Shown here: piece by piece, positions 34,850 to 46,965 of the stretch
Position numbering within the stretch: the first letter of the stretch is position 1
How the letters are laid out: the number at the start of each line of letters is the position of its first letter
Assembly: GCF_014356525.2 (NCBI RefSeq)
Contig: NC_052510.1
Span: 57,156,956 to 57,220,955, forward strand
Direction: 5' to 3'
DNA from: Nilaparvata lugens
Taxonomy: Eukaryota; Arthropoda; Insecta; Hemiptera; Delphacidae
Length of the DNA stretch: 64,000 nt
Position numbers and translations under genes: made by a program
Notes under the pieces: generated by a model
Databases searched by the model: none
Told to the model about the DNA's origin: nothing
Seen by the model: the letters and a program-made list of their open reading frames with translations, nothing else

Positions 34850-35085
34850 GCCTGTTCCGAACCTCATAATCAGTCCATCTTTTCCTTGGACGGCGTCGGT
34901 CTCTCTTGCCTACTGTCTCGTAGTTGAGCACCAATTTTGGTAGCCTGTCTTCTTCCACCCTAATAACATGTTGGTACCATTTAAACTTACTCTGTGATAT
35001 CTTTCCATTTCTAGAAAATACGTTAAGTTGTTCCCTTCTCTCAGTATTTCTGAAATGATATTTTCGGCTGCACCCATAGGTGAAA
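34850..35085 (-). pseudogene. LINE C-terminal relic, minus strand, copy 2
   Basis: Duplicate of the relic at 33852. Near its end the frame is shifted by an indel and reads RPRKRWTDYEVRNRL instead of RPRRRWNDMRF. The copies have therefore diverged since duplication. Confidence 0.7.
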
Positions 35086-35231
35086 AAAATAAATTGAATT
35101 GGATTAAAGCCTTTATTTCAATCCCAGGAGGGTGAAGTTAGGGCGCTGGCCCTCTCTTATTTCTCTCATTTATTTTCTTCCTCTTTTCTACAACATTAAT
35201 TATAATTATCTTCCTCATAGTATAATAATTA

Positions 35232-35650
35232 ATATCGAGGCACCGAGCTTCGCTCGTTATTTTTATTTATTGATAAACAGAACACAGTTCTCTTAAATGA
35301 TCGTGTTTATATTTCACAGCTGGCTATATGTCATATTATGAATTTCGGGGATGCGATATTTTGTTTTTTCACATACTCACTCGCTCACTTACTTTTTTAC
35401 TATCCACAGCTGTTTCAGCCAAGGATGAATTATCCTTTTAATGTTGTTCAGCGTGTTTTCCCAATGATGAGACCTAGTACATGTGAATGTTTATATCATA
35501 AACCTACTATGTTCCAAATTTTGTAAAAATCGTTAGAGCCATTTTCGAGATCAGTTGAACATGAATATATTACCCTTAAAACCATATAACCATATAGCTA
35601 CATAACCATATAAATATATATATAGAAATTGCTCGCTTAATATAATAGGA
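35232..35650 (-). mobile_element. Helitron-like family C, copy 3
   Basis: On the minus strand starts TCCTATTATATTAAGCGAGC after A and ends with the CGAGC-GAA-GCTCG hairpin and GGTGCCTCGATAT. Interior matches copies 2 and 4. Confidence 0.75.
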
Positions 35651-35699
35651 TAATTATTTTACTTTTCACAGTGAACTATTATTATTTGCATTAATAGTA

Positions 35700-35812
35700 A
35701 ATGTATTAGAAAATATTGTGTATATTTTGTTTATTTTGTCATTTTACTGTGATTCTGTCTATTGCAATAGGTCTATCAAGACCTGGCATATCATAATAAA
35801 TAAATAAATGAT
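35700..35812 (+). other. Possible LINE 3' tail
   Basis: Ends with CATATCATAATAAATAAATAAATG, an AATAAA and (AAAT)n tail. Confidence 0.35.
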
Positions 35813-35927
35813 TCTATTGATTTTAAATTCTTAGAACAATAGGCAAAGTCAAATATTAAATACAGTACGACAAAATATAAATTTAAGTGTCACAGCAACT
35901 GTATACATGAAAAATGAAAAAGACTAA

Positions 35928-36565
35928 GGCCGCGGCTCCACTGGCCGTAGTTGATCGCGCCGTAATTTTCGCGCGCTACACGCGACAGTTGGGTGGCTCC
36001 ACCGGCAACAGAGAACGAACTGCAATCCGTCGCGCCGCCGTGGCTCACTAGCAGTAGAAGTCAGTCAGTGTGCCGGTAGACGTGACCGATGAACGATCAT
36101 GCCGCACGTTAACATTCGTAATGTTGTTGTACTCAGTGTACTTTTAGTTTAGAGACGACGCCGGTTACAGAAGATAAAATGGTGGATTCATCCAATACTA
36201 AGCAACAAGATGTCTGAAGGCATGTTCCACACGTTGCATAGCAAGTTACAAAAGTATTCAGACAAGTTTTATGAATTTTATCTCAAAAATCCTTGCTACT
36301 TGGTCGGTAGTTGGCACTGGACTGAGACGCAACCAACGCTGCAGTCTACAGCTAGTGGCGCCAAGGTAGTGGCGGCAAAATGTAGCAGTAGAATAGGACG
36401 GGTTCCATTTGCGCGCGACACTACATTCTGTGGCGCGCCGTCAAATGTTTCACGCTGCAGACTGTCGCTAGTGAAGCCACCTCCTTTTGTTTCCTGCCTC
36501 TCATTTCTCTGACTTACCAACCGCACTTTGTAGCGCGATCAGCTACGGCCAGTGGAGCCGCGGCC
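35928..36565. mobile_element. PIF/Harbinger-derived TIR element, copy 1
   Basis: Ends GGCCGCGGCTCCACTGGCCG and its inverse. It sits inside a family T foldback: the uninterrupted host reads GACTAAGAAATTGTC, and here TAA (35925-35927) and TAC (36566-36568) flank the insertion, fitting a 3-bp TAA duplication with one later change. It carries the N-terminal transposase remnant listed separately, and the rest has no open homologous frame. Confidence 0.85.
36153..36293 (+). pseudogene. Harbinger transposase N-terminal fossil, copy 1
   Basis: The frame reads RRRRLQKIKWWIHPILSNKM, then TLHSKLQKYSDKFYEFYL. This matches the start of PIF/Harbinger transposases (a run of arginines, a WW-HP motif, then a 'L...L..D..KF..YFRM' helix). 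Nothing remains of the DDE nuclease. A 7-bp deletion compared with copy two removes the MS that should follow FYL. The upstream stop is at 36150. Family assignment is by recognition of this N-terminal pattern. Confidence 0.7.
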
Positions 36566-38221
36566 TACGTAATTGTCAAAAACCACAGATTTATTGATAC
36601 TTAGAAAGACCGGTTTCGGTTATTACACCATTGTCAATCTCTGATAATCTCTGTTTATCAGAGATTGACAATGGTGTAATAACCCAAACCGGTCTTTCTA
36701 AGTATCAATAAATCTGTGGTTTTTGACAATTTCTTAGTTTTTTTCATTCAATAGGAATAATTACCACAATATCAACTTCTCAACTACACAAAAAATGTAT
36801 ACATGAAATTACATTACTGAGTTTTAAAATAATACAGTAAGTTAACTGTAAGTCAATTACAATTTTCAAATACAGTAATACAATTAATTCGAATACACAA
36901 AATATATTCCTCACTGCACAACTTGAGCATGATAAAAATTAATCAATCAATCAATCAATCTTACTCTTATGAATCAATCAATGATAAATTAATCAATGAA
37001 TTATGAATAAGTCATAAAAATCAATGAATCAATCTTACTTTGAACCTTAAATGGTGACAGTATAAAGTGAATCTCGCTATTTATCAGAAATCGAAACTGG
37101 TGAGAGAACTGTCAAAAACGAGCTTTTTGGAGGAAAGTGAAAAGTGTGTTGGATGTCCCAGGCCGACAACTTGATTAAGCCCACAGGCTCTCCATGAGAA
37201 GTTTCCGAGTTCAACTTTATACTCTAGTAGTGACGGACTAATTCGCCACTCTTTCCCTGCTTCTATTGCACTCAGGCACGATGTCTGTTCAACTCGAAAA
37301 CTTCATTCTCAATCAAAATGTTTCACTTATTCCTGTTCACTGATGAGAAATGGTTTGAATCTCTATTGAAAATAGTCCAGTTTGTACTTCAAAGTTATAA
37401 AAATGAACGTGTTTTCTTATTCGAAGATAGGGTAAGCTTTATCTGTCATAGAATTTTTTTACAATCACTACTCACATAAATAATACAATATAATATTTCA
37501 AATGATACATTATTTTTGATAAATGTTTAGTGATACATCAAATTTATATAAGAAGGCACTACTTGCATAGGTGAAACTTGTTTCATATAAAAATTTTAAT
37601 TATTTCTGAGAAACTTTCTCGCTTCCACCACCCACTTATCTTCTGAAACGAAAAAGTTTCCAGCATGTCGAAGATTTCATGTTTTCTGCTCAAAATGTCT
37701 CGACATTGGCGAACATAATCATTAATTAAAAAAATAACTATAGGTCGGATAAAAATGATCCAAACACCAATAGAAAGTAGACATTCTCCCAGTTAATTTT
37801 ATTTAAGTTATTACGCATTTACGACGCCCCATGATTCTGAGGGAAGTGATATTCAAAAGAAAATCAAATCTTAGCGATGTTTCCAATTTGATCATAGAAG
37901 TTTAATTAATCCTTCAACCTTGAAACTCTTTTACCACTACTAGGATATCGGGGATGAAATTCTACATCCAATTCTGACGTTGAATTGGGAATTTCAGAAA
38001 GTTGCAATTTCACACGAATTGGCAACCTTGTAATTTCTTCGGATGGAGGGCCAAGTCTCAACTTATTTTACATAGACTATAGTAGTTCTATCAATAGGAT
38101 CTCTGATCATTATCAATTTCATCAAAATTGTATCTATGCAGTCAAAACACAACTGCTAAGCCTACATACAATATCCATTACATTCTGAGAGACCTAGAGA
38201 CGAAAGCCTCTCAGAATAAGG

Positions 38222-38312
<91 letters not shown>
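38222..38312. repeat. (TA)n microsatellite
   Basis: Pure alternating TA of about 90 bp. The equivalent in the second duplicate (40847-40931) is shorter and interrupted. Confidence 0.95.
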
Positions 38313-38318
<6 letters not shown>

Positions 38319-38548
38319 AGATCCACCTTGAACCGACAGCCTTCTTATTAATGCTTACCATGCAAATAATGCTACAGTTTGTATCGAAATAACAGGCACC
38401 AACTTCGGGGTACATGATAACGACCAAATTCAATACAAGCAATTCTGATAGTTTAGAGTGAATATGTCAGTAGTGAGATTCACTCAAATCTGTCAGGATT
38501 GGTTGTATTGGGGCAGCAACTGTATACATGAAAAATGAAAAAGACTAA

Positions 38549-39194
38549 GGCCGCGGCTCCACTGGCCGTAGTTGATCGCGCCGTAATTTTCGCGCGCTAC
38601 ACGCGACAGTTGGGTGGCTCCACCGGCAACAGAGAACGAACTGCAATCCGTCGCGCCGCCGTGGCTCACTAGCAGTAGAAGTCAGTCAGTGTGCCGGTAG
38701 ACGTGACCGATGAACGATCATGCCGCACGTTAACATTCGTAATGTTGTTGTACTCAGTGTACTTTTAGTTTAGAGACGACGCCGGTTACAGAAGATAAAA
38801 TGGTGGATTCATCCAATACTAAGCAACAAGATGTCTGAAGGCATGTTCCACACGTTGCATAGCAAGTTACAAAAGTATTCAGACAAGTTTTATGAATTTT
38901 ATCTCATGTCTCAAAAATCCTTGCTACTTGGTCGGTAGTTGGCACTGGACTGAGACGCAACCAACGCTGCAGTCTACAGCTAGTGGCGCCAAGGTAGTGG
39001 CGGCAAAATGTAGCAGTAGAATAGGACGGGTTCCATTTGCGCGCGACACTACATTCTGTGGCGCGCCGTCAAATGTTTCACGCTGCAGACTGTCGCTAGT
39101 GAAGCCACCTCCTTTTGTTTCCTGCCTTCTCATTTCTCTGACTTACCAACCGCACTTTGTAGCGCGATCAGCTACGGCCAGTGGAGCCGCGGCC
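38549..39194. mobile_element. PIF/Harbinger-derived TIR element, copy 2
   Basis: Same element as at 35928, in the second half of the duplication, again between TAA (38546-38548) and TAC (39195-39197). Confidence 0.85.
38774..38925 (+). pseudogene. Harbinger transposase N-terminal fossil, copy 2
   Basis: Same frame as in copy 1, but continues SDKFYEFYLMSQKSL, so the family's 'YFRMS' position is kept as YLMS. Copy one therefore arose by a 7-bp deletion between short CTC repeats, or the two represent different alleles. Confidence 0.7.
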
Positions 39195-40852
39195 TACGTA
39201 ATTGTCAAAAACCACAGATTTATTGATACTTAGAAAGACCGGTTTCGGTTATTACACCATTGTCAATCTCTGATAATCTCTGTTTATCAGAGATTGACAA
39301 TGGTGTAATAACCCAAACCGGTCTTTCTAAGTATCAATAAATCTGTGGTTTTTGACAATTTCTTAGTTTTTTTCATTCAATAGGAATAATTACCACAATA
39401 TCAACTTCTCAACTACACAAAAAATGTATACATGAAATTACATTACTGAGTTTTAAAAATAATACAGTAAGTTAACTGTAAGTCAATTACAATTTTCAAA
39501 TACAGTAATACAATTAATTCGAATACACAAAATATATTCCTCACTGCACAACTTGGGCATGATAGAAATAAATCAATCAATCAATCTTACTCTTATGAAT
39601 CAATCAATGATAAATTAATCAATGAATTATGAATAAATCATAAAAATCAATTAATCAATCTTACTCTTAACCCTCAATGCTGACAGTATAAAGTGAATCT
39701 CGCTATTTATCAGAAATCGAAACTGGTGAGAGAACTGTCAAAAACGAGCTTTTTGGAGGAAAGTGAAAAGTGTGTTGGATGTCCCAGGCCGACAACTTGA
39801 TTAAGCCCACAGGCTCTCCATGAGAAGTTTCCGAGTTCAACTTTATACTCTAGTAGTGACGGACTAATTCGCCACTCTTTCCCTGCTTCTATTGCACTCA
39901 GGCACGATGTCTGTTCAACTCGAAAACTTCATTCTCAATCAAAATGTTTCACTTATTCCTGTTCACTGATGAGAAATGGTTTGAATCTCTATTGAAAATA
40001 GTCCAGTTTGTACTTCAAAGTTATAAAAATGAACGTGTTTTCTTATTCGAAGATAGGGTAAGCTTATCTGTCATAGAATTTTTTTACAATCACTACTCAC
40101 ATAAATAATACAATATAATATTTCAAATGATACATTATTTTTGATAAATGTTTAGTGATACATCAAATTTATATAAGAAGGCACTACTTGCATAGGTGAA
40201 ACTTGTTTCATATAAAAATTTTAATTATTTCTGAGAAACTTTCTCGCTTCCACCACCCACTTATCTTCTGAAACGAAAAAGTTTCCAGCATGTCGAAGAT
40301 TTCATGTTTTCTGCTCAAAATGTCTCGACATTGGCGAACATAATCATTAATTAAAAAAATAACTATAGGTCGGATAAAAATGATCCAAACACCAATAGAA
40401 AGTAGACATTCTCCCAGTTAATTTTATTTAAGTTATTACGCATTTACGACGCCCCATGATTCTGAGGGAAGTGATATTCAAAAGAAAATCAAATCTTAGC
40501 GATGTTTCCAATTTGATCATAGAAGTTTAATTAATCCTTCAACCTTGAAACTCTTTTACCACTACTAGGATATCGGGGATGAAATTGTACATCCAATTCT
40601 GACGTTGAATTGGGAATTTCAGAAAGTTGCAATTTCACACGAATTGGCAACCTTGTAATTTCTTCGGATGGAGGGCCAAGTCTCAACTTATTTTACACAG
40701 ACTATAGTAGTTCTATCAATAGGATCTCTGATCATCATCAATGTTATCGAAATTGTATCTATGCAGTCAGAACACAACTGCTAAGCCTACATACAATATC
40801 CATTACATTCTGAGAGACCTAGAGATGAAAGCCTCTCAGAATCAGGCTATAT

Positions 40853-40937
<85 letters not shown>

Positions 40938-41182
40938 AGATCCACCTTGAACCGACAGTCTTCTTATTAAACGCTTACCATGCAAATAATGCTACAGTTT
41001 GTATCGAAATAACAGGCACCAACTTCGGGGTACATGATAACGACCAAATTCAATACAAGCAATTCTGATAGTTTAGAGTGAATATGTCAGTAGTGAGATT
41101 CACTCAAATCTGTCAGGATTGGTTGTATTGGGGAACATCGGTGTTATTTGTGAGGGACACTGACTGATGAGAGTAAATTTCA

Positions 41183-41986
41183 CCATAGTAAGATCCTCGT
41201 TATAATGGCAGTGTTTGATTAGCAATGGTATTGCTATCCTTGTCTATCATTCAACAAAGCGGATAGCGCTATCTCTTTCTCGCTTTGCTTTGTTGCCAGA
41301 TCGTCTTTTAACAATGTAGAATTAATTTTTAAAATATTTCTTCTTAATTATTGAAATTCATTATCAAATTATTGAAAAATATAATTTATGCTTAATAAAA
41401 TTTAATTGGTTATTTTAAACGAGAATGAACAGTCAATGAGCCTGTATCAGCTACCTTCTATAGAAGGCATTGACAAGACAGAGGTATTGGACAGAGATAA
41501 GGTTAATAAAATTAATTGAAATTGACATTAAAATAAATCTTTCAACAATCTAGAATTAATCATTAATTAACAAAATATTTAATCCCAATCATTGAAATTC
41601 ATCATGAAATTATTGAAAAATATTATTTCTTGCTCAATAAAATTCAATTGATTATTTAAACGAGAACTTTTGCGACTCCCACCAGCGGTCAAAGACTTTT
41701 CTTTTCGCTCGTGGTGCCTGAAATTTTTTTTAGCTTTTAGCTCTCGGTAGTTAATTCTATTTCATTTTCTTGTTATAAGTGTTGATTCATTAACCTTGAT
41801 TCATTAACCTTGATTTGTTGCATTGTTAAATTCTGGCAATAAAGAATCGAAATTGAAATGGAATTGAAATATTACATCAATAAACCTGTACAGCTACCGT
41901 CTATAGAAGGCATTGGCAAGACAGAGGATCGGCAACGTTGCTCTCCTATCTTTCTCCACTGCCATTATAACGTGGACCTCACCATG
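41183..41986. mobile_element. GTCCACG-family TIR element, second copy
   Basis: Left CCATAGTAAGATCCTCGTTA and right TAACGTGGACCTCACCATGG are imperfect inverted ends. The interior repeats AATTATTGAAATTCAT-type sequence and AAGGCATTGACAAGACAGAG. A LINE-like tail (about 41655-41875) is inserted near the right end. No transposase. Confidence 0.7.
41655..41875 (+). other. Probable LINE 3' end inside the TIR element
   Basis: Contains a 20-bp tandem TGATTCATTAACCT and ends CTGGCAATAAAGAATCGAAATTG, an AATAAA followed by an ATTGAA-type tail. Upstream sequence could be the end of ORF2, but I cannot prove it. Confidence 0.4.
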
Positions 41987-42828
41987 GAGAAAGTGGAGCT
42001 TCAATGTGTGGGAGAATAATAATAAAGCATTCCCTGGAGCTGTGTTGTTCGTTTCTGCAGTAGCTGAGGAGATTCACCTTTATCTGCCAGTATTTGTTCA
42101 ATGGGAAGCATCGTTGTTACTAGTGAGGAATACTGACAGTGCAATTTAAATCTCACCAAAGCAGCGTCCACGTCCGCTGGTGCGCGCGCACTCGCGTAGC
42201 TCTGTCAGCGTTTCTCGTAGATGTTATCAATGAGGAGCATTGAACCAGTTCAGACAGTTTTCAGTGGGACTGGTTTTAGCCAAGAGCGTTTCGTCTTTGG
42301 TTTGCCTCTTATCAGCGCGGCTAAAGTTACGTTGCAGGTTGCTCTGCTAAAACTCGGCCCGCGGCGGGAAACTGCTGCAGCAAACCCTTTCACGTTATGA
42401 GACCGGCCTACTGTACCACCAAATGATGAACTAAAACCTTTGGCGAACACCACCCACCCACCTACTCAATCCCGTTTGACAATACACTTAACAACCGACA
42501 AAACAACCGGCAAAGCACGGATTAGCCTCTCAAACGAAGCACAACATGAGAGCCTTTTATCGTGTTATTTTAAGAACGTGCTTTGCTATCTATGCAGTAG
42601 CTTTCTGTTGTTACTGATACCAGAGGAAGAGAATACTAACTTCATTCGGATATTCGTTCAATATTCGACTCGTATCCTGAGATGAACTGATAAAATAACT
42701 AATGAGGAAGTATTTCAAAGGGTTGAGGATAAGCGATCTGTTTAGCGTATTTCAAAGGGCATTCTCAGTTTGGCCATGCATTTATAAATGCATATTTATA
42801 TCTATTTTCATATTTTTGTCTACTCGTC
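41987..42828. other. Unassigned; GC-rich block at 42165-42430
   Basis: GC-rich for this window, with CGCGCGCGCAC near 42183. Short frames on both strands have no recognisable domain. The stretch TTGTTACTGATACCAGAG at about 42607 recurs near 43987. Confidence 0.3.
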
Positions 42829-43754
42829 AGGCTAGTTTCACACTCATTCGGTTCGTTTCGTTTTCGGCAAATTCCGATAAGTGTGAAACGGTAATTCGGT
42901 ACCGAATAGAAACCGCATAGAACCGAACGCCCACTTGACTCTAATAAATTCCATCACGTTTCAATTCGTTGCTAGCGAGAGGCTACTTTCACACACTTTC
43001 GGTTTCTGTTCGGTTCGTTTCGTTTTTGGTTCGTTTTCGGCAAATTCCGATAAGTGTGAACGATGATTCGGTTTGAATCCGGTACTGAATAGAAACCTAA
43101 TAGCACCGAACGCCCCCTCGACACTAATAGGTTTCATCATAATATATGAATTCGTTGCTAGGGAAACAGGAAAAAACAAAGTCTTTTCCACACTTTTTTG
43201 TTTTTATTTCAACCTGATATCGTAATTATTATCTGTTTCAAAATTTTCCAAGTCAAAATCATATGGTCAATTCATTTCTGTTAGTTCACAGGAAATTTTT
43301 TTCTAAATGAATAGTTTGCTGAAAAAATATGAAAGATATAAATTAAAACTCAGGGAGAATTTTTATTTTTCTCTACGAATATTACATAATTTTATCAATG
43401 GAGAGAAGAGATAAAGTTTATATACCATGTGTCAAAACAAGGAACAAATTTTCAATTTAAAAAAATAATCTCTCTCAACATCAAAAGTTAACATAATCAA
43501 AAAGAAACTATTCAAATAATTCACAAATTTTAATTAACTTTAATTTTTTTTATTCAAGAAATAACATCTTACAATATAACACTAGCTGTTATATTTAAAT
43601 TATACCAGCATGAACTGTGAAAATCCAAACACAGCTGTGTTTGAGAAGAAAATACCTCATTACAACCGAATTAAAACCTGACATGTATGAAAGCCTCATT
43701 CGTTTTCGGTAACGAACCGAACCGAATGAAACGGAATGCGTGTGAAGCTAGCCT
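42829..43754. mobile_element. 0.93-kb TIR element (AGGCTAG family)
   Basis: Left AGGCTAGTTTCACACTCATT and right CGTGTGAAGCTAGCCT are inverted, with pairing through CATTCGGTTCG. TA follows the right end. A 150-bp segment of the left end is tandemly duplicated at about 42981-43165 (GGCTACTTTCACACACTTTC). No transposase. Confidence 0.75.
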
Positions 43755-43762
43755 TATAGACA

Positions 43763-43948
43763 CAACGAATTCAGGTTAAGAATACTGGAAGGTACAGTAT
43801 AATAATTGGCCAAAGGGCTCGTGGGAGACCCCGGCTACAATATCTTAAGCAAGTTACCAAAGATCTAGGGATCCAGAGCTACATCCAACTTAAAAGTACA
43901 GCTCTGGACAGAAAACGATGGAAAGATGCCTACCAATCAAATGATTGA
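43763..43948 (+). pseudogene. LINE reverse transcriptase C-terminal fragment
   Basis: The frame reads GQRARGRPRLQYLKQVTKDL, then ALDRKRWKDAYQSND and stop. The GRPR basic segment and the 'A.DR..W' end are the normal C terminus of LINE ORF2. It is followed by an (AAG)n tail. 5'-truncated just after the neighbouring TIR element. Confidence 0.75.
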
Positions 43949-44718
43949 AGCTGAAGAAGAAGAAGATTCGTATAATTCAACTCCCTGTTGTTACTGATAC
44001 CAGAGAAAAGATAATGCTTCAATATTCCGATATTTGTTCAATATCCGTATACTTCGATATTGGATATTTATTTGCTGATACGTATCATTGGAGAAAATTT
44101 CTGTACTTGATTGTTCTAGATTAATTGCCCTGATTGATTTTTCAAGATTGTATGTTTATGGTATCATCTTGTGTGAGATGCCAATGGTGATGGAGTTGGG
44201 GAAGCTCAGTTATAATCGAGAAGTTTTTCCATATATAATAATATACTCTGTGTACTCTGATGTAATCAGTATTCAGGTGAACTTGGGAACTACAATAGAG
44301 AAACGGAATATATTTTTTCCGTTTGTCTCTGGCACTATTCACACTTGAGCGACTGAACTCGCGAAAGGACTGTTACTCCAGTCTCTTCGCGGAGCAGTAT
44401 CTGTTTCCAAATGATGATAACCTGACCAGTCGAATCTAGTATATGCAACCTCGTGACTGAGTCGCTCAGTGACTCGATGTGTTGGTCGAGAAGCAAGCGA
44501 CTTGAGTAGTATAGTACTCTGTATTTTCTGTATCAAGAACCGAAAGTAAAGCTCTATAATGGTACTATTGCTGCTCCGACCCTTCTATATGAAAGTGAGA
44601 ACTGGATTCACACACGGACAGTCGAATCCAAGCTGCAGAAATGAGACCTTGTGCTATTATTTTGCGGTGGATTGTATTCAAAATTGATTGAAATTAGCAT
44701 CGTTCAATCAATATTCAA
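43949..44718. other. Unassigned, partly duplicated at 49828
   Basis: The stretch 44594-44718 (GAGAACTGGATTCACACACG onward) is repeated at about 49828-49960. The rest shows no recognisable feature. Confidence 0.4.
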
Positions 44719-45109
44719 ATATCGGGGCACCGAGCTTCGCTCGTTATTTTTATTTATTGATAAACAGAACACAATTCTCAAGAATAATCGCGTTTATATT
44801 TCACAGCTGGCTATAATATGTCATCTTATGAATTTCGGGGATGCGATATTTCAATTTTTCACATTCTCACTCGCTCACTCACTTTTTTACTATCCACAGC
44901 TGTTTCAGCCAAGGATGAATTATCCTTTTAATGTCGTTCAGCGAGTTTTCCCAAGGATGAGACCTAGTGTAATCGAATTTTTATATCATAAACCTACTAT
45001 GTTCCAAATTTTGTGAAAATCGTTAGAGCCACTTTCGAGATCCGTTGAACATAAATAACCAGATATAAATATATAAAATTACAGAAATTGCTCGCTCAAT
45101 ATAGTAGGA
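44719..45109 (-). mobile_element. Helitron-like family C, copy 4
   Basis: On the minus strand starts TCCTACTATATTGAGCGAGC after A and ends GGTGCCCCGATAT before T. The duplicated locus at about 49950-49970 lacks it, giving an approximate empty site. Confidence 0.8.
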
Positions 45110-46190
45110 TTAGTTAACCATAGACAGATATCAATCAGTTGATTGCATTCAAACCTTTAATAGTGATTGGTGAGAGTTTCAAACCTTTGTAAACGGAAGA
45201 ATCATAACTGAATCATATAATGTCTGTGTATAAACAGTTTTATTCATCCAGCACAACATGGATTCAATTAGATTCTTCACCAGTAAGTTTTGGCGTCGTA
45301 AAAACTCAACAATCAGGACTCATGTCTATACGAATTTTATTCGACGAATAAGAAACCTCTGATCAATCGAAAAGCAACGAATCATTCCTACCGTATCGAA
45401 TCTGACTCAAATTCCACACAATCACATCGAATTAATTTCTTGGATCAGTCCCAGGTTAACATACAATCATATCAAATTGATTCCTTGGAATCCGTCCCAA
45501 CTTAACTTACAATCATTCCAAATTGATTCCTTGTAATCCGTCCCAAGTAAACTTACAACCATACCAAATTAATTCCTGGGTATCGGTTCCAAATCAAATG
45601 TCACCAGAGTTCATCTCTTGTGAAGTATAATTGAATGAGGAGCAAGTAGATTAAATTTTTAGTACAGAGTAAAGAAAGGCAGACGAGCTTGGAATGAATT
45701 CAAGGTAACTGAAAAGTTCAACGTGGAACCAATGAGGCGATTCAGCCGTTGGCAGTCGATCGGAATATAGTAGGATCTACCCGTATATCTATAGATGAGG
45801 AATATATACAGCAGGATTCATCGGAGAATGGAATGAGCCCCGTCGTTTACATATATATTGGTCCGAAAAGAGTACGCGAGAGCTAATGCTGAAAAGGGGG
45901 CAGGAGGTAGTTAATGTTAAGGGACTGAAAAGCCCTGTTTTTTAATTTGTTTCCTTATCGAAAGCCGAAAATCGAGGGAGAGAAAGTCTTAAGGAAACAG
46001 GTAAAACGAAGGAAGCAGGGTACGAGGATTTATGTTGAGATTTAATTTCCAATCTCTTTTTATATTGATGAAAAACAAAGTTAATTGTAGGCCTACTCTG
46101 TTCCTTAAATATTTTTTCCTAAATTCAAATTCGAATTTATTCTCACACGGAATGAAAAATAATATATACAAGATGTAATGTGAATACTAA
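45110..46190. repeat. 1-kb repeated segment, copy A
   Basis: Matches 50150-51210 (copy B) and 52482-53400 (copy C), for example CTATAGATGAGGAATATATA and GGGACTGAAAAGCC. No domain-bearing frame. The three copies show it is a duplicated locus, not a tandem satellite. Confidence 0.85.
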
Positions 46191-46194
46191 ACTA

Positions 46195-46353
46195 AAAATC
46201 TGGTGTGGCGCACTCACACAACATTCCTTGCCGTTATGAAAATTGATCACCTGACGCTAATGTTCCCGCCCATCACAAGTCTACTATTCAAAGATTTGAG
46301 CCAGCTGGTGACAGGGCAATAACGCTGGAGACACACATGAGGTCTGCTATCTC
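46195..46353 (+). repeat. Family G repeat, interrupted
   Basis: Copy of the repeat at 19610, cut after CTGCTATCTC by the TIR element that follows. Confidence 0.75.
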
Positions 46354-46866
46354 TTCATAGTACAGCTTTTAATTTTTTCTCAATATTATGTAAACATAAC
46401 TGGCTTTCAATGTTGTCCTCTACATTTTTACGATAAACCGCATAGTTTTTCCGTAAAAAATAAAATATCTCGAAAAAATGTATTTTTTTATTATGGACTT
46501 TTTGTTATTTCTCGAATATTGAAGTCATTAGCCGACTTAGAGGAAAAGGCGCCCAATAAACGTTGTAGGCCGTTTCTTCCTGAATCCAATGATATATATA
46601 GTTTGGAGGTTACGATCATAGATGCGGCGGTGGAAGGGGGATAAATAGCACTGTTACGCTGCGGCGCGGTCCTCCCCCATGATTAATGCGCGTAATGGCC
46701 TGTCTATCCCATCGCTCATACTAGTCTTTGCATTCAAATTATGTATTTCAGGAAGGCTATCCTATGTATTTTCGGTCGCTGAACACGATTTTTCAACTCT
46801 CAAGTCTCAATAATTGATAATTCTCATCATAATATACTAATTATGGTCAGTTATTCAGTATCAAAA

Positions 46867-46965
46867 TTTGGGATTCGAATAGTTTGCCATGCCTGTTATT
46901 CTTTCCCAAACATATTTATATGATTTGTAATATTTATCCACAAATGAATGAATGAATGAATGTAT
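46867..46965 (+). repeat. Family K tail, second copy
   Basis: TTTGGGATTCGAATAGTTTG, CTTTCCCAAACATATTTATA and an (AATG)n tail correspond to the copy at 13895. Confidence 0.55.

Larger units (their letters stand above)
33306..35101. repeat. Diverged direct duplication, about 1.0-kb spacing
   Basis: 33306-34104 is repeated at 34317-35101. Identity is lower than in the neighbouring duplications, with several substitutions and indels, so it looks older. The spacer holds a family T fragment. Each copy carries one MITE and one LINE relic. Confidence 0.9.
35894..41137. repeat. 2.62-kb near-identical tandem duplication
   Basis: Copy one is 35894-38518 and copy two is 38519-41137, with offsets of 2621-2625 bp. 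Differences are few: a 7-bp indel in the Harbinger fossil, small indels near 36840-37060, and (TA)n length and interruptions (38222-38312 versus 40847-40931). Each copy contains a Harbinger-derived element inside a family T foldback, an (AATC)n LINE-like tail and about 1.4 kb without recognisable features. Confidence 0.95.

Noticed and set aside
36210..36512. 100-codon frame starting MSEGMF, taken as a host gene
   Set aside because: Its first part is the Harbinger transposase fossil, which starts upstream of this ATG, and the rest is the element's right terminus.
38128..38442. Frames of Tyr-Ile repeats
   Set aside because: Translation of the (TA)n microsatellite.
44340..44530. Possible TIR element with GAGCGACT and GAGTCGCTC motifs
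   Set aside because: The inverted match is short and imperfect and no second copy is present, so I could not define an element.
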